NCBI RefSeq assembly: GCF_000729995.1
Contig: NZ_JNFG01000214.1
Coordinates: forward strand, 124,001 to 188,000
DNA from: Caballeronia sordidicola
Lineage (GTDB): Bacteria > Pseudomonadota > Gammaproteobacteria > Burkholderiales > Burkholderiaceae
Length of the DNA stretch: 64,000 nt
Direction: 5' to 3'
A program made the position numbers and the translations under genes. The first letter of the stretch is position 1, and the number at the start of each line of letters is the position of its first letter. Shown here in pieces: positions 52,255 to 60,802 of this stretch. A model generated the notes under the pieces. That model had not been told where the DNA came from. It did not search any database and saw only the letters and a list, made by a program, of their open reading frames with translations.

Positions 52255-52566
52255 ATGTCACTCTCCCGCCGGCATTTCATGATACTTGCCGCCTCCGTCG
52301 CATCGACAGCGGTTCTTTCCACTGAGTCGCGTGCCGACGCCCCGTTGCTTGCCGAGAACGATCCGACCGCACAGGCACTTGGCTACAAGATGGACGCGAC
52401 CAAAGTGGACAAACCAAAGTTCGCCCGGTACCAAGCTGGGCAGACTTGCGCCAATTGTCAGTTGTATCAGGGCAAGGCCGGCTCCGCAACGGGCCCCTGT
52501 CCAACCTACGGCGGCAAGCTGGTTTATGCAAAGGGATGGTGTAGCGCTTACGTGAAAAAGGCCTGA
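52255..52566 (+). CDS. High-potential iron-sulfur protein
   Basis: 103 residues. A twin-arginine style leader (MSLSRRHFMILAASVASTAV) precedes the mature electron carrier, which keeps the four cluster cysteines Cys65, Cys68, Cys82 and Cys96 with the C-x2-C-x13-C-x13-C spacing. The segment TCANCQLYQGKAG and the end YAKGWCSAYVKKA are family signatures. HiPIPs shuttle electrons from the bc1 complex to terminal reductases or oxidases. An AGGAG ribosome site is upstream. A role in low-oxygen respiration fits the neighbours. Confidence 0.93.
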   Translation: MSLSRRHFMILAASVASTAVLSTESRADAPLLAENDPTAQALGYKMDATKVDKPKFARYQAGQTCANCQLYQGKAGSATGPCPTYGGKLVYAKGWCSAYVKKA

Positions 52567-53002
52567 ATCTGGCGCACCGGTGCTCAGTCACATCGAGTCA
52601 CATGTTGCTGCATGAGTAACCCGTGTCGAACGAAACGATACGCTCGGCAGTGCGTGTCGATGTCCTGTCGACGTCCTGTCGATATCCATCAGGCATCGCA
52701 GCAGACCGCTCAATGTCTGGATGTTTTTCCTCCTGTTTGGCCTGGAGTCAACTCGGCCCCGGTCCATATTGAAGATCAGCGAAGAGACGAGGCACGGGTA
52801 GGCGCGTCATGGAGCAACGAATGCCGAGCTTGAATCCAGATCGATCCTGGCTGCAGGGATTTCCACCCCGGGGGCAGGGATCGTTCGTAGTTAAACCCCG
52901 CGACGCGTATTTGCAGAGCACGGGCGATAAACCGTGTACCAGCGCTCCGTTTAGGTCGGCCGCACGTGCAGGAACTGGCTAGCGCGGCGCACGTAGGGAA
53001 AG
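52567..53002. other. Intergenic region
   Basis: About 435 nt with no convincing gene on either strand. Confidence 0.35.
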
Positions 53003-53161
53003 TCAGTTGTCGTCTGACCGGACCGGCGGGCGCTCATGCGGTGCCGGTTCGGCTTTATCTGCGTCTGGACGTGGCGGTTCGGTCTGCGGCGTGGACGCAG
53101 GGACCGGCTTATCTCGCGTCGCCGGTGGCACGGTAGGATTTGCGGTAGGGTCTGATGGCAT
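53003..53161 (-). CDS. Small proline-rich protein
   Basis: 52 residues, MPSDPTANPTVPPATRDKPV, then PASTPQTEPPRPDADKAEPA and PHERPPVRSDDN. The ATG follows GGGAGAACGTG. Such short Pro/Glu-rich proteins recur in Burkholderia genomes without known function. The extended, charged sequence suggests a disordered linker-like protein or secreted peptide; no signal peptide is visible. Confidence 0.5.
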   Translation of the reverse strand: MPSDPTANPTVPPATRDKPVPASTPQTEPPRPDADKAEPAPHERPPVRSDDN

Positions 53162-53358
53162 CACGTTCTCCCAAGACTGGGGAAAATCCCGATCTTCAGA
53201 TTAGCACTGAATCAATCGATTGACTCGGGGCGCCAACATAACTAACTAACATCGCTAGCAGCGATAGCGACCTTCAGCGGCTGGGGTCGCCGCAATCATC
53301 AGAGGTGTCGCGTCGACCGATCGAGTCCACCTCATTCACTCCGCGTGTCGTCCGACGC
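53162..53358. other. Spacer between the proline-rich gene and hmp
   Basis: About 200 nt. No gene or clear terminator seen. Confidence 0.3.
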
Positions 53359-54585
53359 CTAGCGTAGGTCGCCGACTCCAAAAATCTCCGTGTGAATTCG
53401 CGAAATGTCGATGTGCAGTGCCTTCAATGCGTCGACCTGCGCACGCATGAACGGCATCGGCCCGCACACATAGTAGTCCGCGTCGCGAAGCAGAACGGCT
53501 TCGCGAATCTTCGCAAAGTCGAGGCGGCCGGTGAAATCGAAGTCTCTGTCCGGCACGTCGTTCGGGTCGACTTCTTCGTAGAAGGTGACCTTCGTCGCAT
53601 TCGGATGATCCGCAACAACGTCGTCGAGCCATTCGCAAAACGCGTGCACACGACGGTTGCGACAAGCGTGGAGGAAACTGACGCGGCGCGTGGCGGAATC
53701 CGTGACGATTGTCGCAAGCATGGAGATCATCGGAGTAATGCCGACACCGCCGCTCACGAGCACGACCGGTGTTCGCTTCGTGCGATCCAGGACAAAATCG
53801 CCATACGGCGCACTGACCTCGACATGTCCTCCAACATGCAGTTCGTCATGCAACAGGTTGGAGATTTGACCGGCCGGTTTTGTGATGTCTCCGTTGTCGG
53901 CTGCCTCGCGCTTCACGGAAATGCGCAGCCATTTTCCGTGCGGTGCATCCGACAGGCTGTATTGGCGCGGCTGTTCGAGACTGAGGTCGCCGACATAGCG
54001 CTTAATGCTAACGAACTGGCCCGGATCGAAGGGAGGAAGTTCCTTGCCGTCCGTTGGCACGAGATAGAACGATGAAATCTCCTCGCTTTCGTCAACCTTG
54101 CGCATGACCTCGAAGCGGCGCCAACCGATCCAGCCACCGGATTGCGTCGCACGCTGATCGTACAGCTCCCTTTCGGCGCCAATCATGACGTCAGCGAGTT
54201 CCTGGTAGGCGGCAGCCCAGGCGTCGCGCGTTTCCTCGTCGAAGGCATCGCCCAGGGTTTCGCTCATCGCTGCGAGCAAGTGCTTGCCCACGATGGGATA
54301 GTGCTCGGGCTGAACGCCCAGACTTGCGTGCTTCTGGGAGATGCGCCTGACGGTGGGCGCGAGCACGGCGAGATTATCGATGTTGGAGGCGTAAGCCCAA
54401 ACCGCATGCGCAAGGGCTTCCGACTGTCCGCCTGATCTCTGGTTGGCGTGGTTGAAGAGATTCCTCAACTCGGGATGATGTTCGAAGAGCCGGCAGTAGA
54501 ACCGAGTCACTACGGTCATTCCGTGCTCGCTGAGAACGCCGGCGCTCGACTTGATGATCTCGATCTGCCGTGGGGTCATGGCCAT
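53359..54585 (-). CDS. hmp: Flavohaemoglobin nitric oxide dioxygenase
   Basis: Converts nitric oxide and oxygen to nitrate using NAD(P)H. The ATG at 54585 (MAMTPRQIEIIKSSAGVLSE) has AAGGAG upstream and gives 408 residues, the standard length. Globin domain: distal Tyr30 (TRFYCRLF) and proximal His86 (ISQKHASLG). FAD domain: RQYSLSDAPHGKWLRIS. NAD domain: VSGGVGITPMISMLATIV, ending HTEIFGVGD. A type B dyad lies between it and the divergent gene at 54865. Together with NnrS it gives the organism protection from nitric oxide made during nitrate respiration. Confidence 0.96.
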   Translation of the reverse strand: MAMTPRQIEIIKSSAGVLSEHGMTVVTRFYCRLFEHHPELRNLFNHANQRSGGQSEALAHAVWAYASNIDNLAVLAPTVRRISQKHASLGVQPEHYPIVGKHLLAAMSETLGDAFDEETRDAWAAAYQELADVMIGAERELYDQRATQSGGWIGWRRFEVMRKVDESEEISSFYLVPTDGKELPPFDPGQFVSIKRYVGDLSLEQPRQYSLSDAPHGKWLRISVKREAADNGDITKPAGQISNLLHDELHVGGHVEVSAPYGDFVLDRTKRTPVVLVSGGVGITPMISMLATIVTDSATRRVSFLHACRNRRVHAFCEWLDDVVADHPNATKVTFYEEVDPNDVPDRDFDFTGRLDFAKIREAVLLRDADYYVCGPMPFMRAQVDALKALHIDISRIHTEIFGVGDLR

Positions 54586-54712
54586 TTTGGATCTCCTTTG
54601 AATACATCGCGCACGACCGACATTGCGGTTTCGCCGTGCCTCAATTGCAGCTGGATCACGACGCATAACACGTCTCGTACGGATTGAAGAAATCGGACGT
54701 CCATCTGAATTA

Positions 54713-54731
54713 TGTTTCACATTGTGATACA
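54713..54731. promoter_or_regulatory. Type B dyad TGTTTCAC-ATT-GTGATACA
   Basis: Nineteen-bp inverted repeat in the divergent region between hmp and the small gene at 54865, 128 and 134 nt from the respective starts. Confidence 0.65.
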
Positions 54732-54864
54732 TTTAGCGAGACCGTAGGCCGCTTAATTGACAGAGCCGAAGTAACGCCGAACGCGTTCGCATTCGAGAAA
54801 ACAGTCGACGTAGGTTGGACCAAATTCTGGGACGATTTCTACCGCCGTCGCAACGGAGGACCTC

Positions 54865-55107
54865 GTGACGATTCATCACAGTGAGACATATCGTGATTAC
54901 GCTATCTTCGTCGGCGAGCTGGCTCCTCAAACGTTCGAGATCACGATTCGAAACCTGAGCGGCGACAAGTTGGCTATCGACGAGCTGCAAGGCCAGGTCG
55001 ACTCGAGCATCAGTTTGCGCTATGAGTCGCTGGAAGAGGCACTTGATGCGACATCCCAGGTCCGCCACGCAATCGATGCGTTGCTCGCGTTCGGAAAGTC
55101 GGAATAG
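54865..55107 (+). CDS. Small hypothetical protein divergent from hmp
   Basis: 80 residues from GTG at 54865 (VTIHHSETYRDYAIFVGELA), with GGAGG 6-10 nt upstream. The sequence PQTFEITIRNLSGDKLAIDE, LQGQVDSSISLRYESLEEAL, and DATSQVRHAIDALLAFGKS suggests a small alpha/beta protein ending in a helix. No family name recognised. It shares the hmp promoter region and its type B dyad, so it may be induced with flavohaemoglobin. Confidence 0.65.
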   Translation: MTIHHSETYRDYAIFVGELAPQTFEITIRNLSGDKLAIDELQGQVDSSISLRYESLEEALDATSQVRHAIDALLAFGKSE

Positions 55108-55613
55108 GTGTTGGCATTGGCATTGCACATAACCAAGGCCGCGCTCGGTCTTGATGAGCTTCACGGCGGTCCTGTGAACTAAGTCTGGTTTAAGTAACCG
55201 AATCTATTCTGAACGTGAGGGGTACACACGCTTCGCGTCGCGAGCCGCTCTTGGGCCGGCATCTCTCGGTGGCGGCCCGCGGATGGCCCAGCCTCAGATA
55301 GGAAAGTGGCCAGCGGAACCTCCACCACTTGACTATGCAGACCATCCGCTTTGGGCCCGACAGAAACGCCGGGCCCCTTTTACAATGTCGTGCTCGCACA
55401 AAGCTGAGCCGCCGCGTTCCCCGTTCCGCTTTCCTCTAGGTCGAATCCAACACTTTGGTTGGTCGATCGTTCTGTTGCGCACATCTAAACGGGCGTTCTA
55501 AATCAGCCCCTGCCTCTGAGTCCCGCGCCGCTTGGCTGCATAGCCATCCCAGGATCCTCGATGCATACGGTTTAACGAAATCGAACGACCGAAACAGCGG
55601 CATTTTTGCTATT
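55108..55613. other. Intergenic region
   Basis: About 500 nt with no gene recognised, upstream of the type B dyad at 55614. Confidence 0.35.
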
Positions 55614-55632
55614 TACATCATGTTATGATATA
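55614..55632. promoter_or_regulatory. Type B dyad TACATCAT-GTT-ATGATATA
   Basis: Nineteen-bp inverted repeat, 189 nt before the second DUF1840 gene. Both DUF1840 paralogues therefore have the same element upstream. Confidence 0.65.
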
Positions 55633-55820
55633 AATAAAATGGTGTCTGTCCGGAACCATGGAGTGACTTTTCACTCCGCATACGACCGATGATCGCACCG
55701 CGGATTCTGGACAGACGGTTTCGGTTCCCGGCTGCTCGGTTCGTTGTCTTGACGTGCCTGCGCAAGAGCTTCCGACGGCTCGTGGCACGAGGCGGTATGG
55801 GAAACAGGAGGATAAAGATC

Positions 55821-56141
55821 ATGCTAATCACATTTCAATCAAATGCCACGCCCAATGTCCTGATGCTCAAGGATCTCGCAAGCTATCTGCTGGGAATTGT
55901 CGGCAAACGGCTAAACACCCGTGGCGTCATCACCCATGGCGAATTACCGCACGTCATCGAGCGCCTTGAGACCGCGATCTCGGAGGACGAAAAGGCGGCG
56001 GTTGAACACGATGAGCTCCACCGTTCGGTGCACGGCGGTCATCACGAACATCCTGCAGGACTATCTCAACGGGCCTATCCTTTTCTCGACATGCTGCGTG
56101 AAGCACATAAGCAAAATGCCGACATCATTTGGGGCCTCTGA
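55821..56141 (+). CDS. DUF1840 protein (paralogue 2)
   Basis: 106 residues starting MLITFQSNATPNVLMLKDLA, preceded by AGGAGG. It matches the copy at 46405 in length and in the pattern DLAxYLLGIVGKRL, the helix GLSQRAYPFLDMLREAHKQN and the last ADIIWGL. The middle is richer in histidine (HDELHRSVHGGHHEHPAG), which could bind a metal. Function unknown. Confidence 0.88.
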   Translation: MLITFQSNATPNVLMLKDLASYLLGIVGKRLNTRGVITHGELPHVIERLETAISEDEKAAVEHDELHRSVHGGHHEHPAGLSQRAYPFLDMLREAHKQNADIIWGL

Positions 56142-56186
56142 CGAGAACTTTAATTTGCAGCACGCCTCGATCACAGGGGACCACGC

Positions 56187-56270
56187 TATCACTTGGCGCT
56201 AATGTTCATCGCCTCAATCTGCTGGATTCGTCGACATGAAGCACATCTCAAGATCGAACGCGGATTTAGC
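56187..56270 (+). repeat. Diverged segment shared with 50293-50380
   Basis: Second copy of the short hydrophobic-helix relic; see the entry at 50293. Here it begins 45 nt after the DUF1840 stop and is followed on the minus strand by the second MxDLLV-type gene. Confidence 0.5.
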
Positions 56271-56420
56271 CGGCTATGCGCCGCGGTGCGAGCGGCTCTC
56301 GGGAGAGCTGCAGCTCGAGTTGCGCAGCGTGATAGCCGAACTGCCGTTACCCTGTGTCTGAAAGGAGCGACAACGACGCAGCCGGCGTCGTATCCGTCAA
56401 CGTCCGTTTTCCATCCGGTC

Positions 56421-56555
56421 TCACCGATGCCGGCGGTGTACGGTCTGGGAATCCTGATTCCGTCGGTGGGGCTTGCGATCCAGGGCCAAAATGAAAAGAA
56501 CCAGCATCGCAAGTATTACGGCCACAACAACAAGTTGTACTAGCAAATCCATCAT
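56421..56555 (-). CDS. Tiny single-helix membrane protein (MxDLLV type, copy 2)
   Basis: 44 residues: MMDLLVQLVVVAVILAMLVL, then FILALDRKPHRRNQDSQTVH and RRHR. The ATG has GGAGG 6-10 nt upstream. It matches copy 1 at 50991 in the first 20 residues and in design: one helix, then a basic tail. It lies next to another small membrane protein gene on the same strand. Confidence 0.6.
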   Translation of the reverse strand: MMDLLVQLVVVAVILAMLVLFILALDRKPHRRNQDSQTVHRRHR

Positions 56556-56615
56556 TGCCGCCTCCGTTTCCGTCTTGGTTACCTCTGCCTTCGTCGCCCT
56601 TTCGATCCGGACGGC

Positions 56616-56795
56616 CTAGCCCACTGACGCACAACCACTAGCTTTGCCGTTTCCGTCAATAACGTCTGTCCCGGTGCGCGACACGCGACCGTTCAATAGT
56701 GCGTTCCACGGGAAAAAGCGCGGCCAGCCCAAACCGATTGCGGCAAAGACGAACAATGAGAGCAAGAACAGCACCCAGTAAAAGTCGATATTCAC
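56616..56795 (-). CDS. Small single-helix membrane protein
   Basis: 59 residues from GTG at 56795 (VNIDFYWVLFLLSLFVFAAI), with AAGGAG upstream. A strongly hydrophobic helix is followed by GLGWPRFFPWNALLNGRVSR, TGTDVIDGNGK. The aromatic-rich interface region suggests a membrane partner protein. No family name recognised. It is 60 nt upstream of the MxDLLV gene on the same strand, so the two form a mini operon. A type B dyad lies 248 nt upstream. Confidence 0.55.
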   Translation of the reverse strand: MNIDFYWVLFLLSLFVFAAIGLGWPRFFPWNALLNGRVSRTGTDVIDGNGKASGCASVG

Positions 56796-57042
56796 GGTGA
56801 TCTCCTTTCGTCCCCGACTCCATGGGGACATCCACAATTGCCCTACTTTTCCATCGTCCACCAGCGCGCGAACAGGCTATACGGTGATGCTCGATGACGA
56901 CCAGGCCGACCTTCACCGAACGGCGAGGCGGGAGATCTTCAACAGCTCATCCAACATGGCGACAACGCCGTCAGGGATCCCTGCTCTACGGCTGAATCGA
57001 CACCAGCATTGCCACTGATGGACGATCGATTCATTTTAACTA

Positions 57043-57061
57043 TATGTCACAGAGTGATGTA
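57043..57061. promoter_or_regulatory. Type B dyad TATGTCAC-AGA-GTGATGTA
   Basis: Nineteen-bp inverted repeat, the last of the series, between the minus-strand mini operon of small membrane proteins and the plus-strand chemoreceptor. Confidence 0.65.
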
Positions 57062-57195
57062 TATTCCTCAATTTTCTTGTTACGCATTGGAACCGAAAGC
57101 ATCGGAGGCTCGTCTTAGTCAGCAGACACGAAAGCTGGCCGGGCATCGATTTTTCGCCGGCAGCGGCAAGGGAATGACCGAGGGTTTCACAGGAT

Positions 57196-57222
57196 GAAAC
57201 TTTCGCTGGGATCTGCCGATAA
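57196..57222 (+). promoter_or_regulatory. Sigma-28 (FliA) type promoter
   Basis: GAAA, a 15-nt spacer and GCCGATAA match the TAAA-N15-GCCGATAA flagellar promoter with a single change in the upstream box. It lies 120 nt upstream of the chemoreceptor start, as expected for a motility-regulated receptor gene. Confidence 0.6.
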
Positions 57223-57341
57223 CTCAAGCAGGAACCGCCCGGACGCCGAACAGTCGACCGGCGCCATCCGGCGCATCCATTCACGTGCCGCTTCGCACGG
57301 AATCCACGCGCGAGTTTCGTTCGGTTGCAAGAGGACTCAGG

Positions 57342-58961
57342 ATGCACAAACTCAGTTTTACGCAGAAGCTGTGGCTACCGCTAGTCATCAGCCTCGCCGC
57401 GTTGCTCATCGTCTCGGTGTCGGCGGCGTGGCAGTCGCGCGAGACGCGCATCGAGGAACGTAAGCACGACCTCACGAACGTGGCGCACGTCGGGCTCAGC
57501 ATCGTGACGGAGTATGCGGCCCTGGCGCAGAGCGGCGCGCTGCCGGAGGCGGATGCCCGCAAGCAGGCGCTCGAACGCCTGCGCGGCATCCGCTATGGGG
57601 AAGACGGCTATTTTCTCGTGATCAACTCGAAGCCACAGATGGTAATGCATCCAATCAAGCCGGCACTCGAGGGTAAGGATCTCGCGGCCAGCGTCGATGC
57701 CGACGGCCGTCACCACTACGTGACGTTCGCGTCGGTTGCACAGGCGCCGGACGGTGGCTTCGTCGACTACGTGTTCCCGCATCCGGGAGCGGCGTCGGCT
57801 CAGGCGGTCGGCAAGATCGGCTACGTGGTTCGCTATGCGCCGTGGGACTGGATCATCGCGACCGGCGCCTACGTCGACGACATCGACGCTGCGTTCATGG
57901 CGTCGCTGTGGCTGATCGGCGCGATCTTCGTGGCGGTGTCGGTGGTACTCGTGGCACTCGTCACGGTGACGAACCGCAGCATCGTGCGCACGGTCGGCGG
58001 CGATCCGGCCTACGCGGTCAGCGTGGCGGACGCAATCGCATCGGGCAACCTGACGGTGGCGATCCACACGCGCGACGGCGATATGTCGAGCCTGCTGCAC
58101 GTGATGCAGCGAATGCGCGATGCGCTGACCGGCACCATCTGCCAGATCAAGCACGCGTCCGACAACGTCTCGTGCGGCGCGAGCGAGATCGCGAACGGCA
58201 ATGCCGACCTGTCGTCGCGCACCGAGAGCCAGGCGGCGGCGTTGCAGGAAACGGCGTCGAGCATGGAGCAGATGACGGCGATGGTCCGCCAGACTGCGGA
58301 CAACGCACGCACCGCGAGCGAGCTTGCGGCCGGCGCCGCGAATATCGCGAACCGCGGCAGCGACATGATCACGCAGGCCGTTGCAGCGATGAAGGGCATC
58401 TCGAGCGAATCGGGCCGCATGGTCGAGATCATCGCGACGATTGAGGGCATCGCGTTCCAGACCAACATCCTCGCGCTCAATGCGGCTGTCGAAGCGGCAC
58501 GCGCGGGCGAGCAGGGTCGCGGCTTCGCGGTCGTCGCGAGCGAGGTGCGCAGCCTCGCGCAGCGTAGCGCGACCGCGGCGAAAGAAATCCGCGAGCTGAT
58601 TAGTCATGCAGTGAACGGCGTAGGCAGCGGCGCGACGCTGGTCGAGAACACCGGATCGACGATCGACGAAGCGCGCGACGCGATCATGCGAGTAACTGGC
58701 GTCGTGCAGGAGATCGCCGCGGCGGCGGCAGAGCAGAGTGCGGGAATTGACCAGGTGAATCTCGCGGTCACACAGATGGACAGCATGACGCAGCAGAACG
58801 CGGCACTCGTCGAACAGGCCGCGGCCGCGGCGCAGTCACTGAAAGAGCAGGCGATGAGCCTGCAACGCGCGGCCGCGGCCTTCCAGGTGGACGACGCCGA
58901 CCTTAGCGGCGGCGTACCGTTCGCGCCGGCTTCGGCGCCGCGCCGCGCCGTGTTCGCCTAA
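57342..58961 (+). CDS. Methyl-accepting chemotaxis protein with single Cache domain
   Basis: 539 residues from ATG at 57342 ([20 protein letters not shown]), with GAGGACTCAGG before it. A membrane helix at 9-30 is followed by a periplasmic sCache_2-type sensor ([58 protein letters not shown]), a second helix near 190-212, HAMP, and the signalling tip [35 protein letters not shown]. Cache receptors of this type sense small organic acids. Its codons look richer in G and C at third positions than those of its neighbours, hinting at separate acquisition. No docking pentapeptide at the end. Confidence 0.93.
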   Translation: MHKLSFTQKLWLPLVISLAALLIVSVSAAWQSRETRIEERKHDLTNVAHVGLSIVTEYAALAQSGALPEADARKQALERLRGIRYGEDGYFLVINSKPQMVMHPIKPALEGKDLAASVDADGRHHYVTFASVAQAPDGGFVDYVFPHPGAASAQAVGKIGYVVRYAPWDWIIATGAYVDDIDAAFMASLWLIGAIFVAVSVVLVALVTVTNRSIVRTVGGDPAYAVSVADAIASGNLTVAIHTRDGDMSSLLHVMQRMRDALTGTICQIKHASDNVSCGASEIANGNADLSSRTESQAAALQETASSMEQMTAMVRQTADNARTASELAAGAANIANRGSDMITQAVAAMKGISSESGRMVEIIATIEGIAFQTNILALNAAVEAARAGEQGRGFAVVASEVRSLAQRSATAAKEIRELISHAVNGVGSGATLVENTGSTIDEARDAIMRVTGVVQEIAAAAAEQSAGIDQVNLAVTQMDSMTQQNAALVEQAAAAAQSLKEQAMSLQRAAAAFQVDDADLSGGVPFAPASAPRRAVFA

Positions 58962-59383
58962 GAGCCAGCGCCGCGATATCGCAGCGAGCTGAGTGTTTCA
59001 TGGCACGCGCGCGCACGTCTTTGGACGGTCGCCGTCCGACCCAGCTGAGACGATCAGCAGTGCCGATAGCGGACGTTCCCACTGCACATTCCACCGTATC
59101 GGGTGTGCGGCCGATTCTGTTGCTCTGGGCTCTCTTGCAGAGCTAAGCAATCGAATCGGCCGACTGCAACGTCAGTGGTGCCATTAAGCACGCGACTTTC
59201 TCTGAGGCTGTATAGGCGGGATTTCCGCGGACTGTTATGCGGTTTCCTAATTTTGCCTCAAAGGCCGGATTTCGCTACACTGCATGCCAAAATGTCAGCA
59301 ACATTCAGGCGCAATGCATTTTGGATTCGCATCTGCGCTCTGCTTGATGACGTTCTATCAACCAACGCCGCCGGCAAAATACA
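58962..59383. other. Intergenic region
   Basis: About 420 nt with no gene recognised between the chemoreceptor and the amidase gene. Confidence 0.35.
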
Positions 59384-60067
59384 ATGCTCAGAGTGCTCAC
59401 TTCGAGGATGATCCCGTTTGCTTTCGTGCTGTGCGCCTCGACTTGCTATGCAGACTGGGTCATCGTCGATGCGGGTCATACACCTGCTCATCCGGGTGCA
59501 ACGGGGGCAAGCGGCAGGGTCGAGCATCTTTACAACCTGGATCTGAGCGCGGCAGTTGCGCGCGAGCTTCAGGCCGACGGTGATCGCGTTACACGCACGG
59601 GTGCGGACAATCGCGAAATCGCACTAGCCGACAGACCTAATGCCGAACCGGGCGCGAACCTGTTCGTTTCGATTCATCATGACTCGCTCCAGCAGGCGTG
59701 GATCGACGCGGGACGACGTCGCGAGTTCAAGGGCTATTCGATTTTTGTGTCCATGCTGAACCCGCATTATCAACAAAGCCTCGCCTGCGCGAAGTCAATT
59801 GGCGAAAGGCTGCTCGCGGCTGGCGAAACGCCCTCTCTTTACCATGCCACACCGATCAAAGGCGAAAATCGGCCGCTCATTGACCGGCGACTCGGTATTC
59901 ACCGTTTCGACGATCTGATCGTGCTCAAGACGGCTCCGATGCCGGCTGTGCTCGTTGAAGCGGGTGTCATCGCCAATCCCGACGAGGAACCACGCCTGCA
60001 GAACCCCGCAACGATTGCGAAGATCGCAAATGCAATTTCGGAAGGGGTCGTGGCTTGTCAGCCGTGA
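59384..60067 (+). CDS. N-acetylmuramoyl-L-alanine amidase
   Basis: Zinc hydrolase cleaving the peptide from the glycan of peptidoglycan in the periplasm (Amidase_3 type). 227 residues; the ATG at 59408 (MIPFAFVLCASTCYA) would give the more typical signal peptide. Zinc ligands are His32 (VDAGHTP), Glu47 (GRVEHLYN) and His98 (FVSIHHDS); the catalytic Glu lies in VLVEAGVIANPDE near 195. There is no cell-wall binding domain. It is followed 57 nt later by an LprI-type gene, so a cell-wall or lysozyme-response pair is likely. Confidence 0.9.
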   Translation: MLRVLTSRMIPFAFVLCASTCYADWVIVDAGHTPAHPGATGASGRVEHLYNLDLSAAVARELQADGDRVTRTGADNREIALADRPNAEPGANLFVSIHHDSLQQAWIDAGRRREFKGYSIFVSMLNPHYQQSLACAKSIGERLLAAGETPSLYHATPIKGENRPLIDRRLGIHRFDDLIVLKTAPMPAVLVEAGVIANPDEEPRLQNPATIAKIANAISEGVVACQP

Positions 60068-60124
60068 CGCGCAGGAATATCTCTGCTCAGCCAAGAATTT
60101 CAACCAAGAGAAGTGAGCGCGAAG

Positions 60125-60502
60125 ATGAAGAAAATTGCAATAGTCCTGATGGCGGTCGTTTTCCCCCTCGGCGCACACGCCGCGGGCTGTGCCAAGCCCC
60201 GTAACGCGTTCGATCAGGTCTACTGTGCGGGCAACTTGTTCTCGCAGGCGGACCGCGATCTGAATCAGGAATACACGGGCCTGCGCAAGCATCTCAATCC
60301 AACGCAACAGAGCTCGTTGAAGAATGGCCAGCTCACCTGGATCAAGCAGCGCGATGACCAATGCAGCGAAGAGAAGCCGACCGGCTTCTTCGTCAATCTT
60401 GACTGCGCGGTCGACATGACGCAGAAACGCATGGCATTCCTGCAGGAACGCGAACGCGAGTGCACCAGCACCGGCTGCGTCGAGTCGAAGCTCGGAGAGT
60501 GA
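60125..60502 (+). CDS. LprI/DUF1311 family lysozyme-inhibitor-like protein
   Basis: 125 residues from the ATG at 60125 (an in-frame GTG lies 12 nt earlier). Signal peptide MKKIAIVLMAVVFPLGAHAA. The mature domain has the family layout: CAKPRNAFDQVYCAGNLFSQ, ADRDLNQEYTGLRKHLNP, LTWIKQRDDQC and NLDCAVDMTQKRMAFLQ, with four cysteines for two disulfides plus two more near the end. Some members inhibit lysozyme. Follows the amidase gene on the same strand. Confidence 0.87.
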   Translation: MKKIAIVLMAVVFPLGAHAAGCAKPRNAFDQVYCAGNLFSQADRDLNQEYTGLRKHLNPTQQSSLKNGQLTWIKQRDDQCSEEKPTGFFVNLDCAVDMTQKRMAFLQERERECTSTGCVESKLGE

Positions 60503-60519
60503 AACTGCGTGATGGATGT

Positions 60520-60553
60520 CGCAACGCACGGGGGTCGTTTCCCCGCCGTTGCG
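60520..60553 (+). terminator. Hairpin after the LprI-type gene
   Basis: A stem CGCAACG / CGTTGCG with an inner CGGGG / CCCCG stem and a small bulge begins 18 nt after the stop codon. No U-tract follows. Confidence 0.45.
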
Positions 60554-60802
60554 GCGCAAGGTTTCTATCATAGCGTCGCGGAAATCGCGCTAACGTCCGT
60601 TGACGGGAGGTCGCTGCGGATGTCCCTTTGGTCGAACAGTGACTGTGCCTTGCGCGCTTCAGCGTTAGGTTCCGATCGGAGACCAACGCGGTCTCGAATA
60701 CCGCAGTGTCGTCGATACCGACTTGATATGGTGTCGCGCCCGCTTTCCATGAAAACACTCGATCGACGGACATGTTCGCATACAGCATTGCTGCGAAATC
60801 AT
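60554..60802. other. Convergent spacer
   Basis: About 250 nt with no gene recognised between the LprI-type gene and the end of the sensor kinase gene. Confidence 0.3.

Noticed and set aside
51789-52322. 177-codon minus-strand frame near HiPIP
   Set aside because: It overlaps the start of HiPIP on the other strand and has no domain; the type B dyad falls inside it.
57381-58607. 408-codon open frame on the minus strand opposite the chemoreceptor
   Set aside because: It is antisense to a clear coding gene, very rich in Arg, Ala and His, with no domain. High GC at third positions creates long mirror frames.
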